Source: Candidatus Palauibacter poriticola (GTDB lineage: Bacteria; Gemmatimonadota; Gemmatimonadetes; Palauibacterales; Palauibacteraceae). Taken from it: 64,000 nucleotides of DNA. The stretch covers positions 17,996 through 81,995 of the forward strand of contig JAAXHJ010000061.1 of the NCBI GenBank assembly GCA_012270965.1, given 5' to 3'. The notes beneath the pieces were generated by a model. The model did no database searches. It was not told the DNA's origin and saw only the letters and a program-made list of their open reading frames with translations. The position numbers were made by a program, and so were the translations under genes. This document shows, one piece after another, positions 37,912 to 46,642 of the stretch (within the stretch, counting starts at the first letter, position 1; every line of letters starts with the position of its first letter).

Positions 37912-39081
37912 CTACTCGAACGTGGCCAGGACTTGGCGGAGGGCGTCGATGTCCTGCGGATCGTTGTAGACGTTCGGGGAGACGCGCAGGGCATCGCCGC
38001 GGAGGGAGGCGTAGACGCGGGCCTCGGCTAGGCGGGCGTCCACTTCGGCAAGGTCGCTGCCGGCGGGGAGGCGGACGCCGAGGATGTTCCCCGTGCGCCA
38101 CTCGTCGTTCTCGATCGCCCAACCGCGGAGGCGCAGTTCATCGGCGAGGCCGGACAGCAGGGCTCGGCAGTAGTCGAGGATGCGGGCGGGATCCCATGCG
38201 AGGATCAGATCGAGCGCCTCAACGAGCATCGGAACGAGGATGAAGTTGGAGGTCTGCCCCACGTCGTAGCGGGCGGCGCCGTCCCTGTATTCGTCGGTGT
38301 AATCGATGAGGCTCCGGAAATCCTCGGAACCGCGGCGGGAGATCCACGTCTCCTCGAGCGGCACGCCGTCGTCGAAGCGGGGACCGTAGTACCCGAAGGC
38401 GGTCGAATAGGGTCCTAAGAGCCACTTGTACCCGACGGTGATCAACGCGTCGGGCCTGATGCGCTCCACGTCGAACGGTACGACGCCGATGGACTGCGAG
38501 CCGTCGATGACGAGCGCGGCCCCGACTTCGCGCGCCCGTTCCCCCGCCGCGTCCAAGTCGATCCGGGTTCCGTCCGTCCAGTGGCAGTGCGGAAGGCAGA
38601 CGACGGCGGTCTCGGCGTCGATGGCTTCGAGCAGCCTCTCGTTCCAGAGCGCGCCGGAGGGTGGCGGCGCGGGGCGTTCGACGGTGCGGACGACACATCC
38701 GCGGGTCGCCGCCCGGCGCCGCCAGGCGTAGACGTTGCTCGGGAACTGTTCGCCGAGGACGACGATGTTCTGCCCCGGTTCGAGCGGGAGGTTCCGGGCC
38801 GCGACCTCGATGCCGTAGGACGCGGAGGGTGCGAGCGCGATCCGCTCCGGCGGAGCGTTGACGAGGCGTCCGAAGCGCTCTCGGGTGCGATCGCAATCCG
38901 TGAAGAACGCCTCGCTCGGGAAGGGCGTGGGCGAGCACTTGCGGCGGATCCCCTCCATCCCCGCCTCGGCGACCGAGCGCGGGAGGGGTCCGAGATAGGC
39001 GCAGTTCAGGAAGTGCGCGCCCTCGTCGAGGCGAAACCGGCTCTTTTGGCAGGCGAGCGCGGGTGCGACGGCGGTTCTCAC
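37912..39081 (-). CDS. aminotransferase class V-fold PLP-dependent enzyme
   Basis: 389 residues. FLNCAYLGPLPRSV at the N-terminus, SASYGIEVAARNL, VVLGEQFPSNVYAW, PHCHWTDGTRIDL, ALVIDGSQSIGV and ITVGYKWLLGPY with the PLP-binding Lys219 identify a fold-type I class V enzyme (cysteine desulfurase, kynureninase and isopenicillin epimerase relatives). DVGQTSNFILVPM and VYNDPQDIDAL are near the end. No cysteine-loop typical of IscS is evident, so the activity is unassigned. GTG at 39081 is the first sensible start after the upstream gene's stop. It lies just outside the defence island, after the cas4-cas1 promoter region. Confidence 0.85.
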   Translation of the reverse strand: MRTAVAPALACQKSRFRLDEGAHFLNCAYLGPLPRSVAEAGMEGIRRKCSPTPFPSEAFFTDCDRTRERFGRLVNAPPERIALAPSASYGIEVAARNLPLEPGQNIVVLGEQFPSNVYAWRRRAATRGCVVRTVERPAPPPSGALWNERLLEAIDAETAVVCLPHCHWTDGTRIDLDAAGERAREVGAALVIDGSQSIGVVPFDVERIRPDALITVGYKWLLGPYSTAFGYYGPRFDDGVPLEETWISRRGSEDFRSLIDYTDEYRDGAARYDVGQTSNFILVPMLVEALDLILAWDPARILDYCRALLSGLADELRLRGWAIENDEWRTGNILGVRLPAGSDLAEVDARLAEARVYASLRGDALRVSPNVYNDPQDIDALRQVLATFE

Positions 39082-39094
39082 CCGGCGACGCGTC

Positions 39095-39520
39095 TCATGG
39101 GAGGGGCTCCGGGGCCGTGAACCCGGCCGGGCGGCGCGGGACGTCGAGTTCGGCAATGAGACGCTCCACGGCGCCCACGCGTGCCTCCAGCCGGTCGAAG
39201 CGTGCATCGATGCGCTCGCGGTCGGCGGCCTGCCGCTCGCGCATCGCAACGAGTTCGATCCGGACGCCGGCGAAATCATGCCGCGCATCGGCGAATTCTT
39301 GGCGCACGCCGGCGAACTCCTGGCGCACGCCGGCGAACCTGTCCTCGAGGAGAATGAACCGCTCGCGGAGGCCCCCGAACTCTCGGCGGAGTCCGACGAA
39401 CTCTCTGCGCAGTCCGACGAATTCCTCGTGCATGCCGGCGAAGCTCGATTCAAACTTGGCATCGACTGCGTGTACGATGGCCTCGACGAGTTCGGCGTCG
39501 CGACCGTTCAGCTTCGTCAT
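39095..39520 (-). CDS. heptad-repeat coiled-coil protein
   Basis: 141 residues and almost entirely helical. Tandem seven-residue repeats such as EFVGLRREFVGLRREFGGL and EFAGVRQEFAGVRQEF are followed by a second coil, RQAADRERIDARFDRLEARV. No signal peptide or membrane helix is seen. The repeated DNA underlying it (GCGCACGCCGGCGAACTCCT-like units) shows growth by slippage or duplication. It ends 14 bases before the start of the PLP enzyme on the same strand. No function can be given; the small membrane protein at 14643-14978 is built in a similar way. Confidence 0.6.
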   Translation of the reverse strand: MTKLNGRDAELVEAIVHAVDAKFESSFAGMHEEFVGLRREFVGLRREFGGLRERFILLEDRFAGVRQEFAGVRQEFADARHDFAGVRIELVAMRERQAADRERIDARFDRLEARVGAVERLIAELDVPRRPAGFTAPEPLP

Positions 39521-39628
39521 GGGGAAGCATCTCCTGATGGGGGCTCGACCTCAAGATCTTCGACGGTGCCCTTCGATGTCAAAGCGGGCGTCCTCCCAGG
39601 AGTCTACGCGCTCCCCGTCAAGCAGCTC

Positions 39629-41215
39629 TCAACTCGTCTCGCAGGTCCCGGCATCATCTGAGCACGACCATGATGTAGTAGGCGTTCCGGTGAGGAGCGT
39701 TCCCAGCCGGGCGCGGTCCACCTTGCCCGTCGCGGTCCGGGGGAGACGGTCCAGCACCTTCCAGCGGCGGGGCACCCGCGGACCCGACAGCCGTTCGCGG
39801 CACCACGGATCGAGACGTGCGGGCAGATCGGGATCCTCCCCGGCGACGACGGCGGCGACCACCTGCCCCCACCGATCGTCCGGCACGCCAATGACGGCGA
39901 CCTCGCGGACCTCCGGGTGGGCGGCGAGCACGCCTTCCACCTGGACCGGATCGACGTTCGACCCGCCGCTCACGATCCGGTCGCTAAGGCGCCCCGTCAC
40001 CTCGAGGCGGCCCTGCGCGTCGAGACGACCGAGGTCGCCGGTCGCGAACCATGCGCCGGGGGGCTGCGCGGGCTGTCCGACGTATCCCCGGAACAGCGTG
40101 TCGCCGCGCACCTCGATGTGGCCCGGGGCAGGCGCGCCGTCCGGCCCTACGTCCGCAGCGGCCGACGGGCGGATGCGCACTTCGACGCCGGTCAGCGGGA
40201 CGCCGGCCGACCGGTCGCCGGCGCGCACCTCCGCCGGGGTGGCCGTGGTGACCTGCGACCCCGCCTCGGTCAATCCGTACGTCAGCGCGATCGGCCACCC
40301 GGCGGAGAGGGCCCGCTCCACCAGATCCGGCGGGGTCGCCGCGCCACCCAGCAGGACGGCGCGCAGAGAGCCCGGCGGCCGGGCGCCGACGGCCAGCAGC
40401 CCGTGCAGCATCGCCGGCACGAGCGAGAGGTGCGTCACGGCGAGTTCGCCGAGCGCCCGGGCGACGGAGGCGGCGTCGAACCGCGGACCCGCCAGCGCGA
40501 CCGCGGCGCCGGCGGCCGCGGCCCTCAGCGGCACGGCGAGCCCCCCGACGTGCGCCCAGGCCAGCGTCGCGAGCCACCGGCCGCCCGGGCCGAACCCGAG
40601 GCGCTCGCTCGACGCGATCGCGTTCGCGCGCAGCGACCGCCATTCGTGGAGGGCGAAGCGGGGGCGGCCCTCGGTGCCGGATGTGGGGAGGACGGCGCCG
40701 ATCCCGCGGAGACCCGCCGATGCCGCGGGCACCGAGGTGCAGACGGATGGTGCCGCGCCCGCCGCCGGAGCGGGGCGATGCGTCCGGGTGGAATCCGCCA
40801 GATGCAGGGCGGAATCTCGCACATGCAGGGCGATCTCTCCGATTCCGGCCACGGCGAGCGACCGCGTCCTCCACCCGTCAGCCGGCCACGCCACTTCCCT
40901 CCCCGTGAGCGCGGCGGCAGGCCGAAGCGCCGCGATGAAGGCGTCCCGCTCATGCGGCGTCCACTCCGCGTGCGCGGGCGCAAGTACGCGGGCGCACCCG
41001 GGAGCGGCGTCCAGAGCCAACGCGGCAAGGGCGGCCGCACCGGCAGCATCGAGCGGGAACTGGTGAGCGACGACGGCCCCCTCCCCAACTCCCTCCTCCT
41101 CCAGGACCCCCGCCACCGAGGCGCCGGCGGCGCGGATCTCGGCGGCGGACCACGTCCCGTCCCGCGACACGAGCGCGAAGGACGACGCCGGGGTGGGGGC
41201 CGCGAGACCGCTCAC
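39629..41215 (-). CDS. menE: o-succinylbenzoate-CoA ligase
   Basis: 528 residues of the acyl-adenylating superfamily. PTSGTEGRPRFALHEW is the phosphate-binding loop, followed by LVPAMLHGLL, TYGLTEAGSQV, ATGDLGRLDAQGRLEVTGR and LPRTATGKVDRARL with the catalytic Lys. The enzyme makes o-succinylbenzoyl-CoA for MenB. A low-complexity Ala/Pro insertion (RPAPAAGAAPSV) precedes the phosphate loop. GTG 41215 is the start; its GTGA overlaps a stop left by a duplication of the menA 3' end. The context menF-menD-menB-menA-menE makes the assignment firm. menC and menH are not in the cluster. Confidence 0.9.
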   Translation of the reverse strand: MSGLAAPTPASSFALVSRDGTWSAAEIRAAGASVAGVLEEEGVGEGAVVAHQFPLDAAGAAALAALALDAAPGCARVLAPAHAEWTPHERDAFIAALRPAAALTGREVAWPADGWRTRSLAVAGIGEIALHVRDSALHLADSTRTHRPAPAAGAAPSVCTSVPAASAGLRGIGAVLPTSGTEGRPRFALHEWRSLRANAIASSERLGFGPGGRWLATLAWAHVGGLAVPLRAAAAGAAVALAGPRFDAASVARALGELAVTHLSLVPAMLHGLLAVGARPPGSLRAVLLGGAATPPDLVERALSAGWPIALTYGLTEAGSQVTTATPAEVRAGDRSAGVPLTGVEVRIRPSAAADVGPDGAPAPGHIEVRGDTLFRGYVGQPAQPPGAWFATGDLGRLDAQGRLEVTGRLSDRIVSGGSNVDPVQVEGVLAAHPEVREVAVIGVPDDRWGQVVAAVVAGEDPDLPARLDPWCRERLSGPRVPRRWKVLDRLPRTATGKVDRARLGTLLTGTPTTSWSCSDDAGTCETS

Positions 41216-41340
41216 GACAAACCGCCGATCGCGAACACGAGCCCGTACGCGCGCGCCGCCGGGGAGGGGGTCGCGGGGGCGCTCACCACAGGCAGCCGAT
41301 CGCGAACAGGAGTCCGTAGGCGCCCGCCGCCCGGGCGGTG
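41213..41340 (-). repeat. tandem duplication of the menA 3' end
   Basis: Bases about 41221-41260 and 41290-41330 are near-copies (share GCCGATCGCGAACA and flanks). On the minus strand both encode the menA tail: the real one reads AYGLLFAIGCLW, the relic AYGLVFAIGGLS. The relic is a 24-codon frame that begins with GTGA over the menA stop and ends with GTGA over the menE start. Confidence 0.75.
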
Positions 41341-42155
41341 CCCGCGAGCGCCGGGTTCAGCGCTCTCGGATCCTCATGGTGCCACACGGCACGGAGCGCG
41401 GGCGCGGCGAGGAGCACGGCGCCGGAGGCGAGGAGCGCGCCGGCCGGCCAGCCGCCCGCGAGGGCACCCACCGGCGGGACCGCGGCCGCGACGACGAGCA
41501 GTAGCGTGTACTCCACGCATGTCCCCGTACGCCCGAGCCGGACGGCGAGGGTTCGTTTGCCGGCCGCGGCATCCGTCTCCCGGTCGCGGAGGTTGTTCAC
41601 GACGAGAATCGCCGTCACGATCGCTCCGGCGCCGACTCCGGCGAGGATCGCCTCGGACGGCCAGCGCCCCATCTGCACATAGCAGGTGCCGGCCACCGCG
41701 ACCGGACCGAAAAAGGCGAAGGCGAAGAGATCGCCCAGCCCGTGGTATCCGAAGGGCCACGGCCCCCCCGTGTAGCAGATACCCACCACAATCGCCGCCG
41801 CGCCGATCCATACGACCGGCCAGCCGCCCACCGCGACGAGGTACGCGCCCACCCCCGCCGCGAGCGCGAAACTTAGGCCCGCCCCGAGCCGCACCGCCCG
41901 CGGCGAAAGCAGCCCCGACTGGGTCACGCGCGGCGTACCGAGGCGGGCCGCCGTGTCCACGCCGCGCACGAAGTCCGAGTAATCGTTCGAGAAGTTCGTG
42001 CCGACCTGGATCAGGAGCGCCCCGGCCAGCGCCGCGAAGAAGGGTCCGGGCGAAAACTCGGCGCTCTTCCAAGCGAGTCCCCCGCCCGCGAGGACGGCTC
42101 CCAGCGCGGCGGGCAGCGTCTTGGGACGCGCCCCGATGATCCAGGCGCGGAGCAC
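41283..42155 (-). CDS. menA: 1,4-dihydroxy-2-naphthoate polyprenyltransferase
   Basis: 290 residues with about eight or nine membrane helices of the UbiA superfamily. ARPKTLPAALGAVLAGG, GTNFSNDYSDFVRGVD (first Asp-rich motif), RVTQSGLLSPRAV and VVNNLRDRETDAAAGKRTLAVRLGR (second Asp-rich motif; core NNLRDRETDAAAGKRTL) are the MenA signatures. It attaches the isoprenoid tail in the membrane. GTG 42155, 24 bases after the menB stop, is the best start; the frame is open through menB but not protein-like there. Confidence 0.92.
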   Translation of the reverse strand: MLRAWIIGARPKTLPAALGAVLAGGGLAWKSAEFSPGPFFAALAGALLIQVGTNFSNDYSDFVRGVDTAARLGTPRVTQSGLLSPRAVRLGAGLSFALAAGVGAYLVAVGGWPVVWIGAAAIVVGICYTGGPWPFGYHGLGDLFAFAFFGPVAVAGTCYVQMGRWPSEAILAGVGAGAIVTAILVVNNLRDRETDAAAGKRTLAVRLGRTGTCVEYTLLLVVAAAVPPVGALAGGWPAGALLASGAVLLAAPALRAVWHHEDPRALNPALAGTARAAGAYGLLFAIGCLW

Positions 42156-42178
42156 CCGGTCCGTCGCCGAGGCGGACG

Positions 42179-43039
42179 TCAGGGACGCCAGGGGTACTGT
42201 CTGAAGTTGGGCGCGCGCTTCTCGAGGAACGCGTTCTTCCCCTCCTGTCCCTCCTCCGTCATGTAGAAGAGCATCGTCGCGTGCCCCGCGAGTTCCTGGA
42301 GCCCGGCCTGGCCATCGCAGTCCGCGTTCATGGCGGCCTTCAGGCAGCGGATCGCGAGCGGGCTCTTCCCGAGGATTTCGCGCGCCCATTCGACCCCCTC
42401 CGCCTCCATCCGCTCCAGCGGGACAACCCTGTTCACGAGCCCCATGCGCTCGGCCTCCTCCGCCCCGTACTGCCGGCACAGATACCAGATCTCCCGCGCC
42501 TTCTTCTGTCCCACCGACCGCGCGAGGTACGAGGAACCGAACCCCCCGTCGAAGCTCCCCACCTTCGGTCCCGTCTGTCCGAACACGGCGTTGTCCGCCG
42601 CGATCGTGAGATCGCACACGACGTGCAGCACGTGCCCGCCACCGATCGCGTACCCGGCGACGAGCGCGATGACCGGCTTCGGCATCGAGCGGATGAGACG
42701 CTGGAGTTCGAGGACGTTGAGGCGCGCGACCCCATCCTTCCCCACGTACCCGGCGGTCCCGCGCACCCGCTGGTCGCCGCCGGAGCAGAAGGCCCACTTC
42801 CCGTCCCTCGAGGGTCCGTTGCCCGTGAGGAGGACGACGCCGATCTGCTCGTCATCCCGCGCGTCCTGAAACGCCTCATACATCTCGAACAGCGTGTCGG
42901 GACGGAACGCGTTGCGAACCTCGGGCCGGTTGAAGGCGATGCGGGCGATCCCGTCGCTCTTGTGATACGTGATGTCCCGGTAGTCGCCGGCCGGCTCCCA
43001 GTCGACGCCGCTCTGCGGGGGCGAGAAAGTCTCTGCCAT
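42179..43039 (-). CDS. menB: 1,4-dihydroxy-2-naphthoyl-CoA synthase
   Basis: 286 residues of the crotonase fold. [56 protein letters not shown] and [20 protein letters not shown] are exact MenB marks that separate it from ordinary enoyl-CoA hydratases. It closes the second ring of the naphthoquinone. The ATG at 43039 with GAGGGAG upstream gives [11 protein letters not shown]; an ATG at 43126 inside menD is unlikely. The gene lies 16 bases after menD. Confidence 0.95.
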   Translation of the reverse strand: MAETFSPPQSGVDWEPAGDYRDITYHKSDGIARIAFNRPEVRNAFRPDTLFEMYEAFQDARDDEQIGVVLLTGNGPSRDGKWAFCSGGDQRVRGTAGYVGKDGVARLNVLELQRLIRSMPKPVIALVAGYAIGGGHVLHVVCDLTIAADNAVFGQTGPKVGSFDGGFGSSYLARSVGQKKAREIWYLCRQYGAEEAERMGLVNRVVPLERMEAEGVEWAREILGKSPLAIRCLKAAMNADCDGQAGLQELAGHATMLFYMTEEGQEGKNAFLEKRAPNFRQYPWRP

Positions 43040-43055
43040 CGCGGGTGCTCCCTCT

Positions 43056-45044
43056 TCAGATTTCGCGGCGCGCCGCATCCTTCGCGCTCTCGATCGCGGC
43101 GGCGCGCTGCTGCCAGTTGTGTTCACGCTCGATGACCGCCTCGGTAAGGCGAAGGCCCCGGCCCTCCGACTCCGGGCCCGGCGGCTTCATGGCCTCCCGC
43201 AATTCGGCGGTCGACGAGACGAGACGGTGTGGGATTCCAGCGGCGGCGGCAACCGCGCCCAGATCGACGGACTGGGGCATGACCACATAGGGGGTGAAGG
43301 GCGGATCGTGCTCGCGGATCGGCAGCATGTGGAAGATGCCGCCGCCGCGGTTCTGGATGACGACGAGGTGGAGCGAGATGCCGGGCGGTCGGTTGGCGAG
43401 CAGCGCCCCCACATCGTGGAGCAGCGTGAGGTCGCCCACGAGCGCGGTCGCGGGCCGTCCCGAGGCGGCCGCGGCGCCGAGCGCCGCGCTCAAGTTGCCG
43501 TCGATACCGCTGGCGCCTCGAAGCCCGAGCGTGCGCAGCGGTCGGTCCGTCGCCCGCGCGAAGGCGTCCACGTCGCGAACCGGCATCGAGTTGCCGATAA
43601 ACCAGGGCGCTCCTTCGGGGAGGCTCTCCGCCACGGCGTTCGCCACGGCACCCTCGAACCACGTCTCCGCGAGCCACGGCTCCACCGCGAGGCGGGCAGC
43701 GCGGTCCACGGCCCGCCACCGCTCAACCCAAGCCCCTTCCGAGACCCAAGCCTCCTCCGCGACGGCGGCCTCTTCCGCCTCTTCGGAGTCGGCCGCAGCC
43801 GCGCGCTCGAGGGTCGCGACGGGATCGCTCATCAGCGGTCGGGCGCTCGTGGCGAGATGATCCCGCCAGCGGTGCGCCGCGTCGAGGACGAACTGGGGTA
43901 CGTCCCCGTGCCGTTCCAGGTAGCGGCAGACCGCCGCGGAGGTCGGTGCGCGTCCGACGCGAACGACCAGGTCGGGACGCAGCGCCGCAGCGACCTCGTC
44001 GGCCCGGAGCGAGAGGTCGGCGCTGCCCATCGTCCAACGCCCCGCGCCGGTGCCGAAGTGGGCGCCAGAGCCGAAGCGGGCGCCGGAGAGCGGATCGGCA
44101 ACCAGGGGAGCGCGGATCCGGGCCGCCAGCTCCAAGGCAGCCCGGCCGATCGCGGGCCGCTGGGTGGGACCGCAGACGATGAGCGGCCCCCGCGCGCCGC
44201 GCAGCAGGGCGGCGAGTTCGCCACCGGCGTCTGGCGGCGAGGCTCCGCCGCGTGGCCCCCGCGGCGATGCCGAGGGCCCGTCGCCGGACGATGCCGAGAG
44301 CCCGCCGCCGGGCGGTGCCGAGGGTCCGGTGTCGGCCGGTGTCGCGGAGCCGGCGCCGAGCGGCGCCGCAGGCCCGTCGCCGGACGCCGCCGAGGGTCCG
44401 GCGCCGGGTGCCGCCGAGAGCCCGCCGCCGGGCAACGCGGAGGCGGGGAGGCGCGGCTCCAAACCGGGGGGCACGTCGCCCGGCACGTACACGGGTTCGA
44501 GCGGCTTCGCGAACTGAACGTTCAGATGCGCCGCTCCGGCGGGAGGCCCCAGCGCCGCGCGCCACGCCGCCTCCACGGCGGCCCCCAGGCGGACGAGCCC
44601 CGCCGCGGTCGGCTCCGGAAGCGCGAGATCGATGGAGCGGCGGGCGTAGCGGCCGAAGAGATCGCGCTGGTCGATCGTCTGGTTCGCATCCGTGCCCCTC
44701 AGCGCCGCCGGGCGGTCCGCCGTCAGCGCGAGGAGGGGAACCTCGCTCTGGCTCGCCTCCACAACGGCCGGAAAGAGGTTCGCCGCCGCCGTGCCGGACG
44801 TCGTGACGACCGCGGCCGGCCGTCCGCTCGCCGCGCCCACGCCCAGCGCGAAGAAGGCGGCGCTCCGTTCATCGACGTGCGGGTGAAGGGTGAACCGGCC
44901 GTCGGCGGCCAGCGCCTCCACGAGGGGGGCCGAGCGGGAGCCGGAACCGATGCAGGCATGCGACACGCCGCGGCGGGCGAGTCCGTCGACGAGCGTCCGC
45001 GCCCACAGTGCGTTCCGATTGGGCGCGGCCGGCGTCCGGCTCAC
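43056..45044 (-). CDS. menD: SEPHCHC synthase MenD with repetitive insert
   Basis: 662 residues, about 100 longer than usual. It is a thiamine-diphosphate enzyme that joins isochorismate and 2-oxoglutarate. Signatures are [76 protein letters not shown] and [14 protein letters not shown]. Between the first domain and the central domain (about residues 225-290) lies a low-complexity Gly/Pro/Ser/Ala stretch built of eight-residue units such as APGAGPSA. It sits where a domain linker is expected, so activity is probably kept. GTG 45044 overlaps the menF stop by four bases. Confidence 0.92.
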   Translation of the reverse strand: MSRTPAAPNRNALWARTLVDGLARRGVSHACIGSGSRSAPLVEALAADGRFTLHPHVDERSAAFFALGVGAASGRPAAVVTTSGTAAANLFPAVVEASQSEVPLLALTADRPAALRGTDANQTIDQRDLFGRYARRSIDLALPEPTAAGLVRLGAAVEAAWRAALGPPAGAAHLNVQFAKPLEPVYVPGDVPPGLEPRLPASALPGGGLSAAPGAGPSAASGDGPAAPLGAGSATPADTGPSAPPGGGLSASSGDGPSASPRGPRGGASPPDAGGELAALLRGARGPLIVCGPTQRPAIGRAALELAARIRAPLVADPLSGARFGSGAHFGTGAGRWTMGSADLSLRADEVAAALRPDLVVRVGRAPTSAAVCRYLERHGDVPQFVLDAAHRWRDHLATSARPLMSDPVATLERAAAADSEEAEEAAVAEEAWVSEGAWVERWRAVDRAARLAVEPWLAETWFEGAVANAVAESLPEGAPWFIGNSMPVRDVDAFARATDRPLRTLGLRGASGIDGNLSAALGAAAASGRPATALVGDLTLLHDVGALLANRPPGISLHLVVIQNRGGGIFHMLPIREHDPPFTPYVVMPQSVDLGAVAAAAGIPHRLVSSTAELREAMKPPGPESEGRGLRLTEAVIEREHNWQQRAAAIESAKDAARREI
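44245..44445 (-). repeat. 24-base coding minisatellite inside menD
   Basis: About eight imperfect 24-base units encode eight-residue blocks of pattern xPGxGPSA or xSGDGPSA. All units keep the reading frame. Confidence 0.75.
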
Positions 45045-46624
45045 CGCATCCGCGCGACGCCGAGGGCCGCGAGCATCGTCTGCAGCTTGACCCGGGTCTC
45101 GTCCCACTCCGCCGGAGCCCGGGAGCCAGTTACGAGGCCCGCGGCGGCGTAGAGCCGCAGCAGCGGGCCCCTGGCCACCCCGCCGCGCAGGGCGGGGGCG
45201 AACTCCCCGTTACCCTCTTCGTCGAACCAGCCGACGGGACCCGCGTACCAGCCGCGATCCTCCGTCTCGCGCGAGCGGATCATGTCGAGCGCGCCGGAGC
45301 GCGGATCGCCGCACACGGCGGCGGTGGGATGGAGCGTCTCCACGAGCGACAGGATATGGGTCCCGGGCCGGGTCTCGGCCTCGATGTCCGTGCGCAGGTG
45401 TTGGATCCGCGGCAGGCGCAGCAGGGCGGGCTTCGGGATCGCCCCGATGCGGACACCGGCCCGCCGCAGTCCTTCGACGATGTCCTCGACCACGACGAGG
45501 TGCTCCTCCCGGTTCTTGCGGCTGTCGATCAACTGGCGACCCAGCCAGGCATCGGCTGCCGGGTCCGCGCCGCGCGGCGTCGATCCGCCAACGGCCATCG
45601 TGCGAAAACGCCGGCCGCGCAGCGAACCGATCAACTCGGGGGCGGCACCGACGAAGAAGCGGTCGCGCGCGAACTGCATCAGGTAGAGGTGCGCGAGCGG
45701 GTTCGCCGTGCGCAGCGCCGTGAGGACGGCGGCGGAGTCCGGCGGTCTGGCGAGCGTGATGTCGACGGAACGCGCAAGCACGACCTTTCGCACCCGGCCG
45801 GATCGGATCTCGCCGAGGATCTCGTCGACGGCACGCCCCCATTGCCGGCGATCCACGAGTTCCTCGATCGCGGTCGCGGACGGGACGGCTCCCGGCACCG
45901 CTCCGCGGCGCTCAAGCGTGGCCAATTGCTCGCGGGTTCGCGTCGCGCGCCGGCGGAGTCGGTCAATCGCCTGATCGCCGGAGGTACCGGACGCGAAGCG
46001 GCGCGTCACGGTCAGCCACGCGCCGCGTTCGTCCGCCTCGACTTCATAGGCCGGCAGCACGAAGCGCGCGCTCGGGAAGGCCTCCCAGAAGCCCGGCTCC
46101 CGGTCCGCCCGCCGCGCGGGGTCGAAGGCGAAGCCTCCGTGCATGCGCGGGCGCCGCGTCTCCCCATCCAAGTCGAGGATCCACGGTTCGGAGTACAGTT
46201 TCGCCGCGCGCTCCCGCGTCCATGCGATGAGATCCCCGGGCGGGGGTCCCGGCGCGCCCTCTCGACTGTCGATCTCCGCCGCGGAGCCGGCGTGCGCGAT
46301 CCAGCGCGGGCCGCTCTGCCAGAAACCGCGCACGCCGACCGGCGGCGAGGCGAGCACCGCTTCGGGTTCGATGCTCGGCAAACGCAGCGTCACGCTGGCA
46401 AAACAACCCTCCCCCCGCGCGCGCTCGACCGCCTCCTCGGCCCGCTCCCCGCGGGAGGGCCGCGCCGCCTTCTTGCCGCTCCCCTCATGCCGTCGCCCCA
46501 CGCCGCCAGCCTCACGGCGCCGGCCGCACACCGCGGCCGCTCCCACACCGGCCGCTCCCACACCGGCCACTCCCACCCGGCCGCTCTCCCGCACCCCCGT
46601 CGCTCCTACGCTGACCGCTTCCAC
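45041..46624 (-). CDS. menF: isochorismate synthase
   Basis: Up to 527 residues of the chorismate-binding family. RKVVLARSVDITLA, PELIGSLRGRRFRTMAVGGSTPRG, KNREEHLVVVEDIVEGLR, HPTAAVCGDPRSGALDMIR and WYAGPVGWFDEEGNGEFAPALRG identify isochorismate synthase, the first menaquinone step from chorismate. The first about 70 residues are Gly/Ala/Val/Arg-rich and made of short DNA repeats (CACACCGGCCGCTCC-like units at about 46540-46590), so the true start is uncertain; GTG 46624 is the longest choice. It lies 18 bases after the TonB receptor stop and overlaps menD by four bases. Confidence 0.9.
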   Translation of the reverse strand: MEAVSVGATGVRESGRVGVAGVGAAGVGAAAVCGRRREAGGVGRRHEGSGKKAARPSRGERAEEAVERARGEGCFASVTLRLPSIEPEAVLASPPVGVRGFWQSGPRWIAHAGSAAEIDSREGAPGPPPGDLIAWTRERAAKLYSEPWILDLDGETRRPRMHGGFAFDPARRADREPGFWEAFPSARFVLPAYEVEADERGAWLTVTRRFASGTSGDQAIDRLRRRATRTREQLATLERRGAVPGAVPSATAIEELVDRRQWGRAVDEILGEIRSGRVRKVVLARSVDITLARPPDSAAVLTALRTANPLAHLYLMQFARDRFFVGAAPELIGSLRGRRFRTMAVGGSTPRGADPAADAWLGRQLIDSRKNREEHLVVVEDIVEGLRRAGVRIGAIPKPALLRLPRIQHLRTDIEAETRPGTHILSLVETLHPTAAVCGDPRSGALDMIRSRETEDRGWYAGPVGWFDEEGNGEFAPALRGGVARGPLLRLYAAAGLVTGSRAPAEWDETRVKLQTMLAALGVARMR

Positions 46625-46642
46625 ACCGCCGCTCCCATCTCG

